Source: Halomonas sp. CH40
GTDB taxonomy: Bacteria > Pseudomonadota > Gammaproteobacteria > Pseudomonadales > Halomonadaceae
Assembly: GCA_041875495.1 (NCBI GenBank)
Contig: CP112982.1
Location: forward strand, 3,162,001-3,226,000
Reading direction: 5' to 3'
DNA: 64,000 nt
In this document: piece by piece, positions 1 to 8,188 of the stretch
Layout of the letters: every line of letters begins with the position of its first letter
Numbering within the stretch: position 1 is the first letter of the stretch
Program-made: the position numbers and the translations under genes
The notes under the pieces: model-generated
Told to the model about the DNA's origin: nothing
Seen by the model: only the letters and a program-made list of their open reading frames with translations
Databases searched by the model: none

Positions 1-1223
1 TTGGCCATGGCGATGGCGTCTTCATCCTTGGTGAAGCGGAACACCGGCGCCAGCGGGCCAAAGGTTTCTTCCGTGGCGACCAGCATATCCGGGGTAACAT
101 CCGCCAGCACCGTGGGGGCAAAGAAGCGCTCGCCGGCCGCATGGGGCTTGCCGCCGCAGATCAGGCGGGCGCCTTGGTTCACGGCATCATCCACATGGCG
201 CTGCACCTTATCAATCGCCGCCTGGTTGATCAGCGGGCCAATGGTGGTGCCGTCTTCCAGGCCATTGCCTACCTGCAGCGCTTCTACCCGTTCTGCCAGC
301 TTGGCAACAAAACGGTCGTAGATGCCGTCCTGAACCAGAAAGCGGTTGGTGCAGACACAGGTTTGCCCGGCGTTGCGGTATTTCGATGCCAGGGCACCGC
401 TGACTGCCGCATCAATATCGGCATCATCAAAGACAATAAAGGGCGCATTGCCGCCGAGTTCCATGGCGGTTTTCTTGACGGTGCTTGCGCACTGGGCCAT
501 CAGGTGCTTGCCCACAGGGGTCGAACCGGTGAAGGACACCTTGCGCACCCGCGCATCGCTGGTCAGCACATCCCCCACGGCCGCCGGCGTTTTGGCGGTC
601 ACTACATTGATGGTACCCGCGGGCAGGCCTGCTTCCAGCGCCAGGTAGGCCGCGGCCAGGGCCGTCAGCGGCGTGGCTTCGGCGGGCTTGATCACTACCG
701 TGCATCCCGCCGCCAGGGCGGGGGCGCATTTGCGGGTGATCATGGCCAGCGGGAAGTTCCACGGGGTGATGGCGGCGACCACACCGACCGGCTCACGCAG
801 CACCAGTAGGCGCTTGTCGGCGGCGTGGGTGGGCAGGGTTTCACCGGCCATGCGCTTGGCTTCTTCGGCAAAAAACTCGATAAAGGAGGCGCCGTAAGTT
901 ACCTCGCCGCGTGATTCCACCAGCGGCTTGCCCTGCTCCAGGGTCATCAGGCGGGCCAGGTCGTCGGCATGCTCCATGATCAGCGTGAACCAGCGGTGCA
1001 GCAGCGCATGGCGCTGTTTGGCAGGCGTCTTGCGCCAGGCGTTGCCCGCTTCATACGCCGCCGCGACCGCATCGCGGGCATCGTCTGCGCCCATGTCCGC
1101 CACCTGGGCGATGATCTCACCGGTAGCCGGGTTGTCGACGTCAAAGGTGGTGCCGGTGTGGCGCCATTCGCTGCCTACCAGACCGGGCACATCGGCTTGC
1201 AGCCACTGATCAATAAAGCCCAT
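1..1223 (-). CDS. gabD: NAD(P)-dependent succinate-semialdehyde dehydrogenase, 3' end outside window
   Basis: Aldehyde dehydrogenase superfamily enzyme oxidising succinate semialdehyde to succinate in the cytoplasm, the last step of GABA breakdown. The frame is open from an ATG at 1223 to the window edge, giving 407 codons of an expected ~480. Visible family motifs are PWNFPLAM (cofactor-binding loop), FTGSTPVGK (glycine motif), MELGGNAPF (general-base Glu) and GQTCVC with the catalytic Cys at about residue 289, almost exactly where GabD has it. An AGGAGA ribosome site lies 5-10 bases upstream of the ATG. The gene diverges from a MocR/GabR-type regulator, an arrangement known for gab genes, so GABA-linked control is likely. 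Assignment to GabD rather than another semialdehyde dehydrogenase rests on overall similarity. The reading frame is clean apart from truncation at the window border. Confidence 0.88.
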   Translation of the reverse strand, partial: MGFIDQWLQADVPGLVGSEWRHTGTTFDVDNPATGEIIAQVADMGADDARDAVAAAYEAGNAWRKTPAKQRHALLHRWFTLIMEHADDLARLMTLEQGKPLVESRGEVTYGASFIEFFAEEAKRMAGETLPTHAADKRLLVLREPVGVVAAITPWNFPLAMITRKCAPALAAGCTVVIKPAEATPLTALAAAYLALEAGLPAGTINVVTAKTPAAVGDVLTSDARVRKVSFTGSTPVGKHLMAQCASTVKKTAMELGGNAPFIVFDDADIDAAVSGALASKYRNAGQTCVCTNRFLVQDGIYDRFVAKLAERVEALQVGNGLEDGTTIGPLINQAAIDKVQRHVDDAVNQGARLICGGKPHAAGERFFAPTVLADVTPDMLVATEETFGPLAPVFRFTKDEDAIAMA

Positions 1224-1356
1224 GAATATCTCCTGTTATCTGTTTATTTTTAATAACTTGTGTAATAGCAGCCATCAGTGCGGGTCAGGAATGCGACCCT
1301 GATGGACAGCCTTGTGTGGCATAGACGCTAGCACCTTCGGCGGCAAAGGCGAATGC

Positions 1357-1385
1357 ACCACTTTGCCGTTCAACCAGACCACTTT
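1357..1385. promoter_or_regulatory. Direct repeat ACCACTTT x2, candidate MocR operator
   Basis: The octamer ACCACTTT occurs at 1357-1364 and again at 1378-1385, start-to-start 21 bp, i.e. two helical turns, in the gap between gabD and the divergent MocR gene. GabR and other MocR regulators are known to bind pairs of short direct repeats on one DNA face, so this is a natural candidate operator. Binding is inferred only from spacing and position. Confidence 0.45.
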
Positions 1386-1460
1386 AGGGATTTGGCGACA
1401 AGCAGATTACAATGACTGCCGAGCGGTGCATTCCACACTGTGAAACGAAGGCGCACGTAT

Positions 1461-2894
1461 ATGGCTCCCACGCCTTTAAAGGCCAGCATTCAGCGGCTCA
1501 CCGAGCATTACCGGCAGCAGTCGCCGCACCTGAGCAAGCAGGTGCGCATAGAGCAGACCCTGCGCCACGCGGCGACCCAGCTATGGCCAGCGGGAACGCG
1601 CCTGCCGCCCCACCGCCAGCTTGCCGAGGCTTTCGGGGTTGCCCGGCATACTCTGGCAAGGGCGGTGGCCAGCCTGATCAACGACGGCTTGCTGGCCACC
1701 GCCCATGGTCGCGGCACCTGGACCCGTCAGCCCGCTGAGCCCGTTCAGCTGCCGCCGATCAATACCCAGCTTTCCCGGCGCGCCAAGCGGGTGCTGGCAG
1801 GGCCAGGGGCGAGTCTCGTCCAGACCGGCTCCTTTATGCCGGGGGTGCCGGATATCGCCCAGTTCCCGATGCGTAAATGGCGCGAGCTGTACGCCAGCGT
1901 GACGGTGCCCCAGAACACCTTGCTGCTGACCTACTCCACCGGCGGCTACGGCCCGCTGAAGCGGGCGATTCGCGATTTTCTGCTGCGCTGGCGCCAGCTT
2001 GACTGCGATACCGATCAGATCATCATCACCGACGGCGCCCATAACGGCTTGCAGCTGTGCGCCATGGCGCTGACCGACCCAGGCGACCGGGTGGCGATTG
2101 AATCCCCCAGCTATTGGGGCGCGCGCAAGATTTTCAGCGCCTTTGACCTGGAGCTGGACATGCTGCCCTGGTGGCCAGGCCAGGGCCACAGCCTGCCGGA
2201 ACACCCCCTGCCAACACAACTTGCCTACCTGATGGGCGGGCACCATTACCCGCTCAGCGTGCCCACGCAGCTGGACGAGAAACGCAGGCTTTGCCAAGCG
2301 CTCAACCCGGCCTATGTGATTGAGGATGACTACGAGTTCGGCGAGGAAACCCATAACAACCTGCTGTACACCGCGCGCTCAGAGCGCCATATCCTGGTGG
2401 GGTCTTTTTCCAAAATCATGTTTCCCGGGCTGCGCCTGGGGTATCTGGTGGTGCCCAAGCATCTCGCCCCTTCCATCAACCGCCTGCGCAGCGAGCTGTT
2501 CCGCGAAGGCCGCATGCTCGATCAGGCGGTACTGGCACGCTTTATGTTTGATGGCCATCTGGATCATTGGTGTCAGCGCATCCACCGGGAATACCTAGGC
2601 CGCCAGCAGGTGGTACACGATATTCTGGGCAGCCTGCCCCAGGTGAAGCATATCTCTCCCCCCAGCCATGCCATCAGCCTGTGCGTGGAGTTCGAGGATG
2701 GCGTTAATGATGTTGCCCTGGTGGATGCGCTGATGAAGGAACAGCTGGTAATGCGCCCGCTGAGCATTGCCTGCACGCCTGCCGATCAACGTTCCGGGTT
2801 GATCATGGGCGTGGGCATGCTCTCGGGAGAAACCCTGCTGCATGAAGTGAAACGCCTGAAAAGCACGCTTTTAAAATTACTTAAAAATATATAG
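1461..2894 (+). CDS. MocR/GabR-family transcriptional regulator with aminotransferase-like domain
   Basis: Regulator with an N-terminal GntR-type winged helix (about residues 10-85, with the typical AFGVARHTLARAVASLINDG stretch) joined to a fold-type I aminotransferase domain. The PLP lysine is visible in SFSK at about residue 318. Such proteins sense PLP-linked amino compounds and usually control the neighbouring gene; GabR controls gabTD. It diverges from gabD, so GABA or a related amine is the likely signal. A GTG at 1440 would add seven residues, but ATG 1461 is preferred because it follows a GAAGG-like site and matches the usual start of the winged helix. Length (477 aa) is normal. It could also influence the TRAP operon 385 bp downstream. 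Confidence 0.85.
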   Translation: MAPTPLKASIQRLTEHYRQQSPHLSKQVRIEQTLRHAATQLWPAGTRLPPHRQLAEAFGVARHTLARAVASLINDGLLATAHGRGTWTRQPAEPVQLPPINTQLSRRAKRVLAGPGASLVQTGSFMPGVPDIAQFPMRKWRELYASVTVPQNTLLLTYSTGGYGPLKRAIRDFLLRWRQLDCDTDQIIITDGAHNGLQLCAMALTDPGDRVAIESPSYWGARKIFSAFDLELDMLPWWPGQGHSLPEHPLPTQLAYLMGGHHYPLSVPTQLDEKRRLCQALNPAYVIEDDYEFGEETHNNLLYTARSERHILVGSFSKIMFPGLRLGYLVVPKHLAPSINRLRSELFREGRMLDQAVLARFMFDGHLDHWCQRIHREYLGRQQVVHDILGSLPQVKHISPPSHAISLCVEFEDGVNDVALVDALMKEQLVMRPLSIACTPADQRSGLIMGVGMLSGETLLHEVKRLKSTLLKLLKNI

Positions 2895-3278
2895 ATATTA
2901 TATTAAAGAATAAATATAGTTAACCTTAATTCACTTATTGCCGACATAATGCTTTTTATCCAGGTTTTCATACCGCATCTTTCCAGCAACTGAATAACGT
3001 TATCCACTGCTTTTTTCCCGGCTTTGCTTGCCTTGGCCCAATACGCCAACTGCCTGTTTTAACGTTAAATAAACTACCTTAGGGAACGACTAAACCTAAC
3101 TGGCAGGCTAACTTACTGTTTAGCAAGCTAACTTATATAGTGTTGACATTAGACGATTTTATAGAAATTCTTATGGAATGATCACTTTCTGTGTGATTAA
3201 CTCAATAGGCAGCTTGATGGCTTGGCTAACTAGCCGTCTTCTAACTATAACGTCCAACTGCATCATCAAAGAGGTCCT
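2895..3278 (+). other. AT-rich 384-bp gap upstream of the TRAP operon
   Basis: No gene is visible. The stretch is clearly AT-richer than its surroundings. It holds two TAACGTTA palindromes (near 2993 and 3060), a pair of 20-bp-spaced direct repeats (listed separately), a TTGACA hexamer at 3143-3148 without a convincing -10 at normal spacing, and the dyad GGCTAACTAGCC at 3224-3235. It most likely carries the promoter and control sites of dctPQM. Confidence 0.5.
3103..3135 (+). promoter_or_regulatory. Direct repeat GCARGCTAACTTA x2 upstream of dctP
   Basis: GCAGGCTAACTTA at 3103-3115 and GCAAGCTAACTTA at 3123-3135 match in 12 of 13 bases and start 20 bp apart, about two helical turns. A TTGACA follows 7 bp later. 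GGCTAAC recurs at 3224-3230. This is what an activator site just upstream of a promoter looks like; the protein that binds is unknown. Confidence 0.4.
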
Positions 3279-4298
3279 ATGAAACTCTCAACATTCGTCA
3301 AAAGTGCTCTGGCAACATCCATCGCCGCCTCCGTCGTGGCTAGCCAGTTCGCCTATTCAGATACCGTGCGCCTGCGCATGCACACCTTCTATGGCACTGA
3401 AGTTGATCAGATGGCCGAAGACCTGCAGGAGCGCGTTGAGGAAGCCAGTGATGGCTCCATCCGCATTCAGTTCTTCCATGGTGGTGAGCTGGTGGATAGC
3501 GACCAGTTTGTTGATTCTGTGGCGCGCGGCACGCTTGATCTGGCCCATGGGGTAGGCAGCTACTGGCCCGGCACGGTTGAAATCGGCACCATTGAAGGCG
3601 GCCTGCCAGGTGCCTGGGTTGATGTTGAAGAAGCCCGCGATATCTTCGCTAATCAGGGCCTCGAAGAGCTGGTGTCTGAAGCCTATGCCGAGCAGGGTGT
3701 TGAAGTGATCGGCCGCGGCTTTGGCAGTGATTACGGCCTCTTGACTCGCGAGCCGGTCGAGAGCCTGGAAGACCTCAAGGACATGCGCATCCGCGCCACC
3801 AGCTCCATTGCTACCGTGCTGGACAAGTTTGATATCCCGACCACCTTCCTGCCCGGTGAGGAACTCTACGTTGGCCTTTCAACCGGCGTAATTGATGGCG
3901 CTGTCTACGGTGGCCCGGTCGAATACGAACAGCTCAAGCTGCAGGAAGTTGCTGAGCACTACACCGATATCAACCTGCTCAACCCAGGCTGGACCGAAAT
4001 CGCCTTCGTTAATCCACGTACATGGGAAAGCATGAGTGAAGAGCAGCAGCAGATTCTGACCGAGGCCATTGACCAGTACCTGCTGGATGTACATAACTGG
4101 CTGGAAGAAGGCAACCAGAGGATTATCGATGAAGGAACGCTGTTCGAGTTTGCCACCCTGCCGGAAGAAGATTCCCGCCGCCTGGCCGAAGCCGCCCTGC
4201 CGATCTGGGAAGAGGAAGCCGAGCGCTCTGAGCGTAATGCCAAAGCGATTGAAATCCTGATCAACAACGCCAAAGAGCAAGGACGGCTGAGTGAGTAA
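3279..4298 (+). CDS. dctP: TRAP transporter substrate-binding protein, DctP family
   Basis: Periplasmic receptor of a tripartite ATP-independent transporter that captures a carboxylate and hands it to the DctQM membrane pair. Residues 1-28 form a signal peptide (MKLSTF, hydrophobic core, VASQFAYS). The mature part has the DctP pattern, including the DLKDMRIRATSS segment whose arginine normally salt-bridges the ligand carboxylate, and GELYVGLSTGVIDGA-like residues near 190-210. The protein is acidic, as expected for a moderate halophile. Length 339 aa is typical. The stop codon overlaps the start of dctQ by 8 bp, so the genes are co-translated. A GAGGTCC ribosome site precedes the ATG. The substrate (C4-dicarboxylate, 2-oxoacid or other) cannot be read from the sequence. 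Confidence 0.9.
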   Translation: MKLSTFVKSALATSIAASVVASQFAYSDTVRLRMHTFYGTEVDQMAEDLQERVEEASDGSIRIQFFHGGELVDSDQFVDSVARGTLDLAHGVGSYWPGTVEIGTIEGGLPGAWVDVEEARDIFANQGLEELVSEAYAEQGVEVIGRGFGSDYGLLTREPVESLEDLKDMRIRATSSIATVLDKFDIPTTFLPGEELYVGLSTGVIDGAVYGGPVEYEQLKLQEVAEHYTDINLLNPGWTEIAFVNPRTWESMSEEQQQILTEAIDQYLLDVHNWLEEGNQRIIDEGTLFEFATLPEEDSRRLAEAALPIWEEEAERSERNAKAIEILINNAKEQGRLSE

Positions 4299-4833
4299 GG
4301 TCACCCGCTATCTACGTTTTCAGGATGGCCTTTCCGACTGGGTCGGAAGAGTTATCTCATGGCTGACGTTAGGTATCATCGGTGTCCTGCTATATGAGGT
4401 CGTCGCCCGCTATATATTCAATGCCCCCACGGTGTGGGGGTACGAGCTGGCCACCATGTTCTTCGGTGCGCTCAGTGTACTGGCGGGAAGCTATACCTTG
4501 CGTCATCAAAGCCATGTTCGCAGCGACGTCATCTATCGCCTGCTGCCACCCCGAGGGCAGGCGTTCTGTGATGTCATCGTGTTTGCCCTGGGGATAATGG
4601 TACTGGCAGTGGTATTCGACATGGCCGTGGATTTTGCCTATCGCGCCTGGGAAATCGGCGAATACTCCAACCGTAGCAGTTGGCGTCCGCCCCTGTGGCC
4701 GATCAAGGCGACCATCCCGCTAGCCGTGGGTCTGTTGATCCTGCAGTGCCTGGCTGAATTTGTGCGTGCCGTGCTCAAGCTGTTTAACGTGCCCTTCGAA
4801 GATCCGCGCAAGGATCCGGAAGAAAGCACCTGA
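4291..4833 (+). CDS. dctQ: TRAP transporter small permease, DctQ family
   Basis: Small four-helix membrane subunit of the TRAP transporter. Hydrophobic segments lie near residues 15-35, 48-65, 85-110 and 130-155. The family signature around WGYELATMFFGALSVLAGSY and SHVRSDVIYRLL is present. It starts with GTG inside the last codons of dctP, suggesting translational coupling. Length 180 aa is normal. It works with DctP and DctM in Na+-driven uptake, which suits a halophile. Confidence 0.88.
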   Translation: MSKVTRYLRFQDGLSDWVGRVISWLTLGIIGVLLYEVVARYIFNAPTVWGYELATMFFGALSVLAGSYTLRHQSHVRSDVIYRLLPPRGQAFCDVIVFALGIMVLAVVFDMAVDFAYRAWEIGEYSNRSSWRPPLWPIKATIPLAVGLLILQCLAEFVRAVLKLFNVPFEDPRKDPEEST

Positions 4834-4904
4834 CGCTGTCACGCCACCCTCAACCACCATCTTCCGGCATGCTGGCTTAGGCGTGTCGCGTAAAGGGTTT
4901 TCTT

Positions 4905-6224
4905 ATGGCTAGCCTAGATCCCCTCGTAATCACCGGCATCATGTTCTTTTCCATGATTGTGCTGATGGCCATGGGCGCGCCGCTGGCGTGGGCCCTGATG
5001 ATTTCAGGCATGAGCAGTGCCTATATGATGTTTGGCCCTGGCGGCCTGGATCTGCTGCTCTCCTCGGCCTACAGCGCCATGGATAACTTCCTGCTGGTGT
5101 CGCTCCCTCTGTTCATCTTCATGGGTCTGGTGCTTGAACGCTCGGGCATCACCGATGATCTGTTTGAAATGATCCACCGCCTGATGGGCAGCATCCCCGG
5201 CGGGCTGGGTGTGGGTACCGTACTGATCTGTGCGCTGATTGCGGCCATGGCCGGGGTATCCGGTGCGGCTACCGTCAGCCTCGGCATCATAGCGCTACCT
5301 GCCATGCTCAAGCGGGGTTACCACAAGCGGTTGGTAACGGGCACCATCATGGCAGGTGGCGCTCTGGGCTTTCTGATTCCGCCCAGCGTGCTGATGATTG
5401 TCTATGCCTTTCTGGCCCGTGAATCCGTCGGCAAGCTGTTTGCTGCGGGCCTGATGCCCGGCCTGATGCTGGCCGGTATCTATATGATCTACATCCTGAT
5501 TCGCTGCCGCCTGAACCCGGCGTTAGGGCCAGCGGCCCCGAAAGAGGAACGTTTTACCACCCAGGAAAAGCTCGCCTCACTGCGGCATATTATTGCCCCT
5601 GGCCTGCTGGTGGTTACCGTGCTGGGCTGTATTATCGGCGGGGTCACCTCACCGTCTGAAGCCTCAGCGGTAGGCGCTGGTGGCGCCATGTTGATTGCAG
5701 CCCTGCGCGGCAGGCTTAACTGGAACCTGCTGCGCTATGTGATGCTTAGCACCACCAAGATCACCGGTATGCTGCTGTGGATTGCCATAGCGGCGGTCTT
5801 CTTCAGCCGCATCTATATGGGCCTTGGGGCCGGTATGGTGATTGAGGATATGATTCAGGCTTTCTCGCTCTCACCCTATGTGGTGATCATCTTCATGCTG
5901 GTCAGCTTTTTCGCCCTCGGCATGTTCCTGGATGACTTTGCAATCCTGTTCATTACCGTACCGCTGTATATTCCCATCGTCCGTGACCTTGGCTTTGATA
6001 CCACCTGGTTTGCCGTGCTGTTCATCATCAGCATGCAGTCGGCCTACCTCACACCGCCCTTCGGGTATAACCTCTTCTATATGCGCTCGGTGGCGCCCAA
6101 ATCAATCACCATTGTGGATATCTACCGCTCGGCATTGCCCTATGTGGCGCTGCAGATTTTTGGGCTGGCATTGATTGTCATCTTCCCGGAAATCGCCCTG
6201 TGGCTGCCCGGCCTGCTGTTCTGA
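4905..6224 (+). CDS. dctM: TRAP transporter large permease, DctM family
   Basis: Large permease of the TRAP transporter with about 12 membrane segments over 439 residues, the expected length. DctM features include PLFIFMG near residue 67, the glycine-rich AAMAGVSGAATVSLG segment at about 112-126, GALGFLIPPSVLMIVYA near 152, and SAYLTPPFGYNLFYM near the C-terminus. It catalyses cation-coupled import of the substrate delivered by DctP. The 71-bp gap after dctQ has no hairpin, so it is probably the last gene of a dctPQM operon ending at the terminator at 6251. Confidence 0.92.
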   Translation: MASLDPLVITGIMFFSMIVLMAMGAPLAWALMISGMSSAYMMFGPGGLDLLLSSAYSAMDNFLLVSLPLFIFMGLVLERSGITDDLFEMIHRLMGSIPGGLGVGTVLICALIAAMAGVSGAATVSLGIIALPAMLKRGYHKRLVTGTIMAGGALGFLIPPSVLMIVYAFLARESVGKLFAAGLMPGLMLAGIYMIYILIRCRLNPALGPAAPKEERFTTQEKLASLRHIIAPGLLVVTVLGCIIGGVTSPSEASAVGAGGAMLIAALRGRLNWNLLRYVMLSTTKITGMLLWIAIAAVFFSRIYMGLGAGMVIEDMIQAFSLSPYVVIIFMLVSFFALGMFLDDFAILFITVPLYIPIVRDLGFDTTWFAVLFIISMQSAYLTPPFGYNLFYMRSVAPKSITIVDIYRSALPYVALQIFGLALIVIFPEIALWLPGLLF

Positions 6225-6250
6225 AGAAGAGCATTGTTTGATCTGGTATC

Positions 6251-6278
6251 AAAAAAGCCCCTCATTGAGGGGCTTTTT
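6251..6278 (+). terminator. Intrinsic terminator after dctM
   Basis: Perfect stem AAAAGCCCCTCA/TGAGGGGCTTTT with a very small loop and five Ts after it. The A-run before the stem makes it usable in both directions, so it also serves the converging etfD gene. Confidence 0.85.
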
Positions 6279-6319
6279 GCTGCCTGTTCGGCCGGCATTT
6301 TTGCTACTACCTATTGGAA

Positions 6320-6353
6320 CCGTTCTTACATATTGGGCCCGTTCTTACATATT
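6320..6353 (-). repeat. 19-bp tandem duplication of the etfD 3' end
   Basis: CCGTTCTTACATATT occurs at 6320-6334 and 6339-6353. On the minus strand the second copy carries the last etfD codons (Asn-Met-stop) and the first is an untranslated duplicate just after the stop, so the gene end has been copied in tandem. Confidence 0.75.
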
Positions 6354-8030
6354 AGGATAGTTGGGCCCGCCGCCGCCTTCCGGGGCCACCCAGGTAATGT
6401 TCTGGGCCGGGTCCTTGATATCACAGGTTTTGCAGTGCACGCAGTTCTGGAAGTTGATCTGGAAACGCGGGTTGCCAGCGTCGTCTTCCACCACTTCGTA
6501 GACCCCTGCCGGGCAGTAGCGCTGGGCGGGCTCGGCGTAGGTGGGCAGGTTATCGCGAATCGGCAGTTCCGGGTCGCTTAACTGCAGGTGGCAGGGTTGG
6601 TCTTCCTCGTGGTTGGTGTTGGACAGAAACACCGAGGTCGACTTGTCAAATGACAGCTTGCCGTCCGGCTTGGGATAGTCGATTTTCTCGAACTCCGCCG
6701 CTGGCTTCAGCGCACCGTGGTCGGTGGTGGTGTCGTGCAGGTTGGGCAGCTTGTTGCCCAGCAGCTGGTTGGCAAAGTTATAGGCACCTCCTGCCACCGT
6801 GCCGTATTTGTGAATGGCCGGGCCAAAGCTGGCGCTGGCCTTGAGTTCTTCATAAGCCCAGCTGGCTTCCCACTTCTCGGTGAAGGTGGTCAGGTCCTGG
6901 CCGCCTTCATCGCCCGCCTGAAGGGCTTCAAAGACGCTTTCCGCCGCCACCAGGCCGGATTTCATCGCCGTGTGCAGGCCCTTGATCTTGGCAAAGTTCA
7001 GGGTGCCCGCATCGCAGCCAATCAGCAGGCCACCTGCAAAGGTCATTTTCGGCAGGCAGTTCAGGCCACCCTTGGTCAGCGCCCGGGCGCCGTAGGCCAC
7101 CCGTTTGCCGCCCTCAAGGTGCTGGCTGAGTACCGGGTGGTGCTTCATGCGCTGGAACTCGTCAAACGGCGAGAGCCAGGGGTTCTGGTAGGACAGGTCC
7201 ATAATCAGCCCGACCACCACCTGCTGGTTTTCCGCGTGGTAGAGGAACCAGCCACCGTGGGTGTTTTTATCCAGCGGCCAGCCGGAGCCGTGTAGCACCA
7301 GACCCGGTTCGTGCTGCTCGGCGGGCACGTCCCACAGCTCTTTCAGGCCGATGCCGTAATGCTGGGGGTCGCGGTCGGCATCCAGGGAAAACTCGCTGAT
7401 CAAGCGCTTGCCCAGATGTCCGCGGGCGCCTTCGGCAAACAGGGTATATTTGGCGCGCAGCTCCATGCCCGGCATATGGCCTTCCTTGGGCTGACCATCG
7501 GCGCCCACGCCCATATCGCCGATCAGGATACCGCGCACACTGCCATCTTCAATGATCACATCCTGGGCAGCGAAGCCGGGGAAGATTTCCACCCCCAGCT
7601 GCTCAGCCTGCTCGCCCAGCCAGCGGCACAAGTTACCGGCGCTGATCACGTAGCGGGCCATATCGCCCCCGGTGTTATGCATGCTCTTGGGCACCAGGGC
7701 GTTGGGGATCTGCTGGCTTTTCTCGGCATCCTTGAGCAGGTAGACCTCATCGCGGATAGCGGGGGTGGTCAAGGGCGCGCCGCGCTCTTCCCAGTCAGGG
7801 AACAGTTCAGCCAGGGCGCGCGGTTCGAACACCGCGCCGGAGAGAATGTGCGCGCCGACTTCGGAGCCTTTTTCGACCACGCAGACGGTCAGCTCCTGCT
7901 CGGCGGCATTGGCCTGCTGCATCAGGCGGCAGGCGGCGGAAAGCCCGGACGGCCCGGCGCCGACAATCACGACGTCAAACTCCATCACATCGCGTTCGAT
8001 CTCATCACTCTCTACGGCATTGTTATCCAC
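6345..8030 (-). CDS. etfD: Electron transfer flavoprotein-ubiquinone oxidoreductase
   Basis: Inner-membrane flavo-iron-sulfur protein that passes electrons from reduced ETF (fatty-acid and amino-acid dehydrogenases) to ubiquinone. The FAD Rossmann motif VVIVGAGPSGLSAA sits at residues ~20-33. The C-terminal ferredoxin-like region holds the 4Fe-4S cysteines in YCPAGVYEV and NCVHCKTCDIKDP, and the protein ends in the family tail GGGGPNYPNM. Length 561 aa is as expected (~550). The start at 8030 gives a short acidic lead before the FAD motif; a later ATG (MEFDVV) is possible. ETF subunit genes are not in the window. Its last codons are duplicated just downstream. Confidence 0.95.
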   Translation of the reverse strand: MDNNAVESDEIERDVMEFDVVIVGAGPSGLSAACRLMQQANAAEQELTVCVVEKGSEVGAHILSGAVFEPRALAELFPDWEERGAPLTTPAIRDEVYLLKDAEKSQQIPNALVPKSMHNTGGDMARYVISAGNLCRWLGEQAEQLGVEIFPGFAAQDVIIEDGSVRGILIGDMGVGADGQPKEGHMPGMELRAKYTLFAEGARGHLGKRLISEFSLDADRDPQHYGIGLKELWDVPAEQHEPGLVLHGSGWPLDKNTHGGWFLYHAENQQVVVGLIMDLSYQNPWLSPFDEFQRMKHHPVLSQHLEGGKRVAYGARALTKGGLNCLPKMTFAGGLLIGCDAGTLNFAKIKGLHTAMKSGLVAAESVFEALQAGDEGGQDLTTFTEKWEASWAYEELKASASFGPAIHKYGTVAGGAYNFANQLLGNKLPNLHDTTTDHGALKPAAEFEKIDYPKPDGKLSFDKSTSVFLSNTNHEEDQPCHLQLSDPELPIRDNLPTYAEPAQRYCPAGVYEVVEDDAGNPRFQINFQNCVHCKTCDIKDPAQNITWVAPEGGGGPNYPNM

Positions 8031-8188
8031 AGTGTTTCTCCTGCTCGTTGCTTGTTTGTTCTAGCCAATCGCTATAGCCACTAAAATATATAAATTATTT
8101 AAAAATGTCTACAATAATGCCCATGCAGGCTTGAAGGGTAGTGAATGGCCAAGGATCATCACGAACGGGGTCAAGGTAAAGCAAGCAT

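Noticed and set aside
141..809. 222-codon plus-strand frame at the left edge
   Set aside because: Antisense shadow of gabD, whose frame carries all the dehydrogenase motifs.
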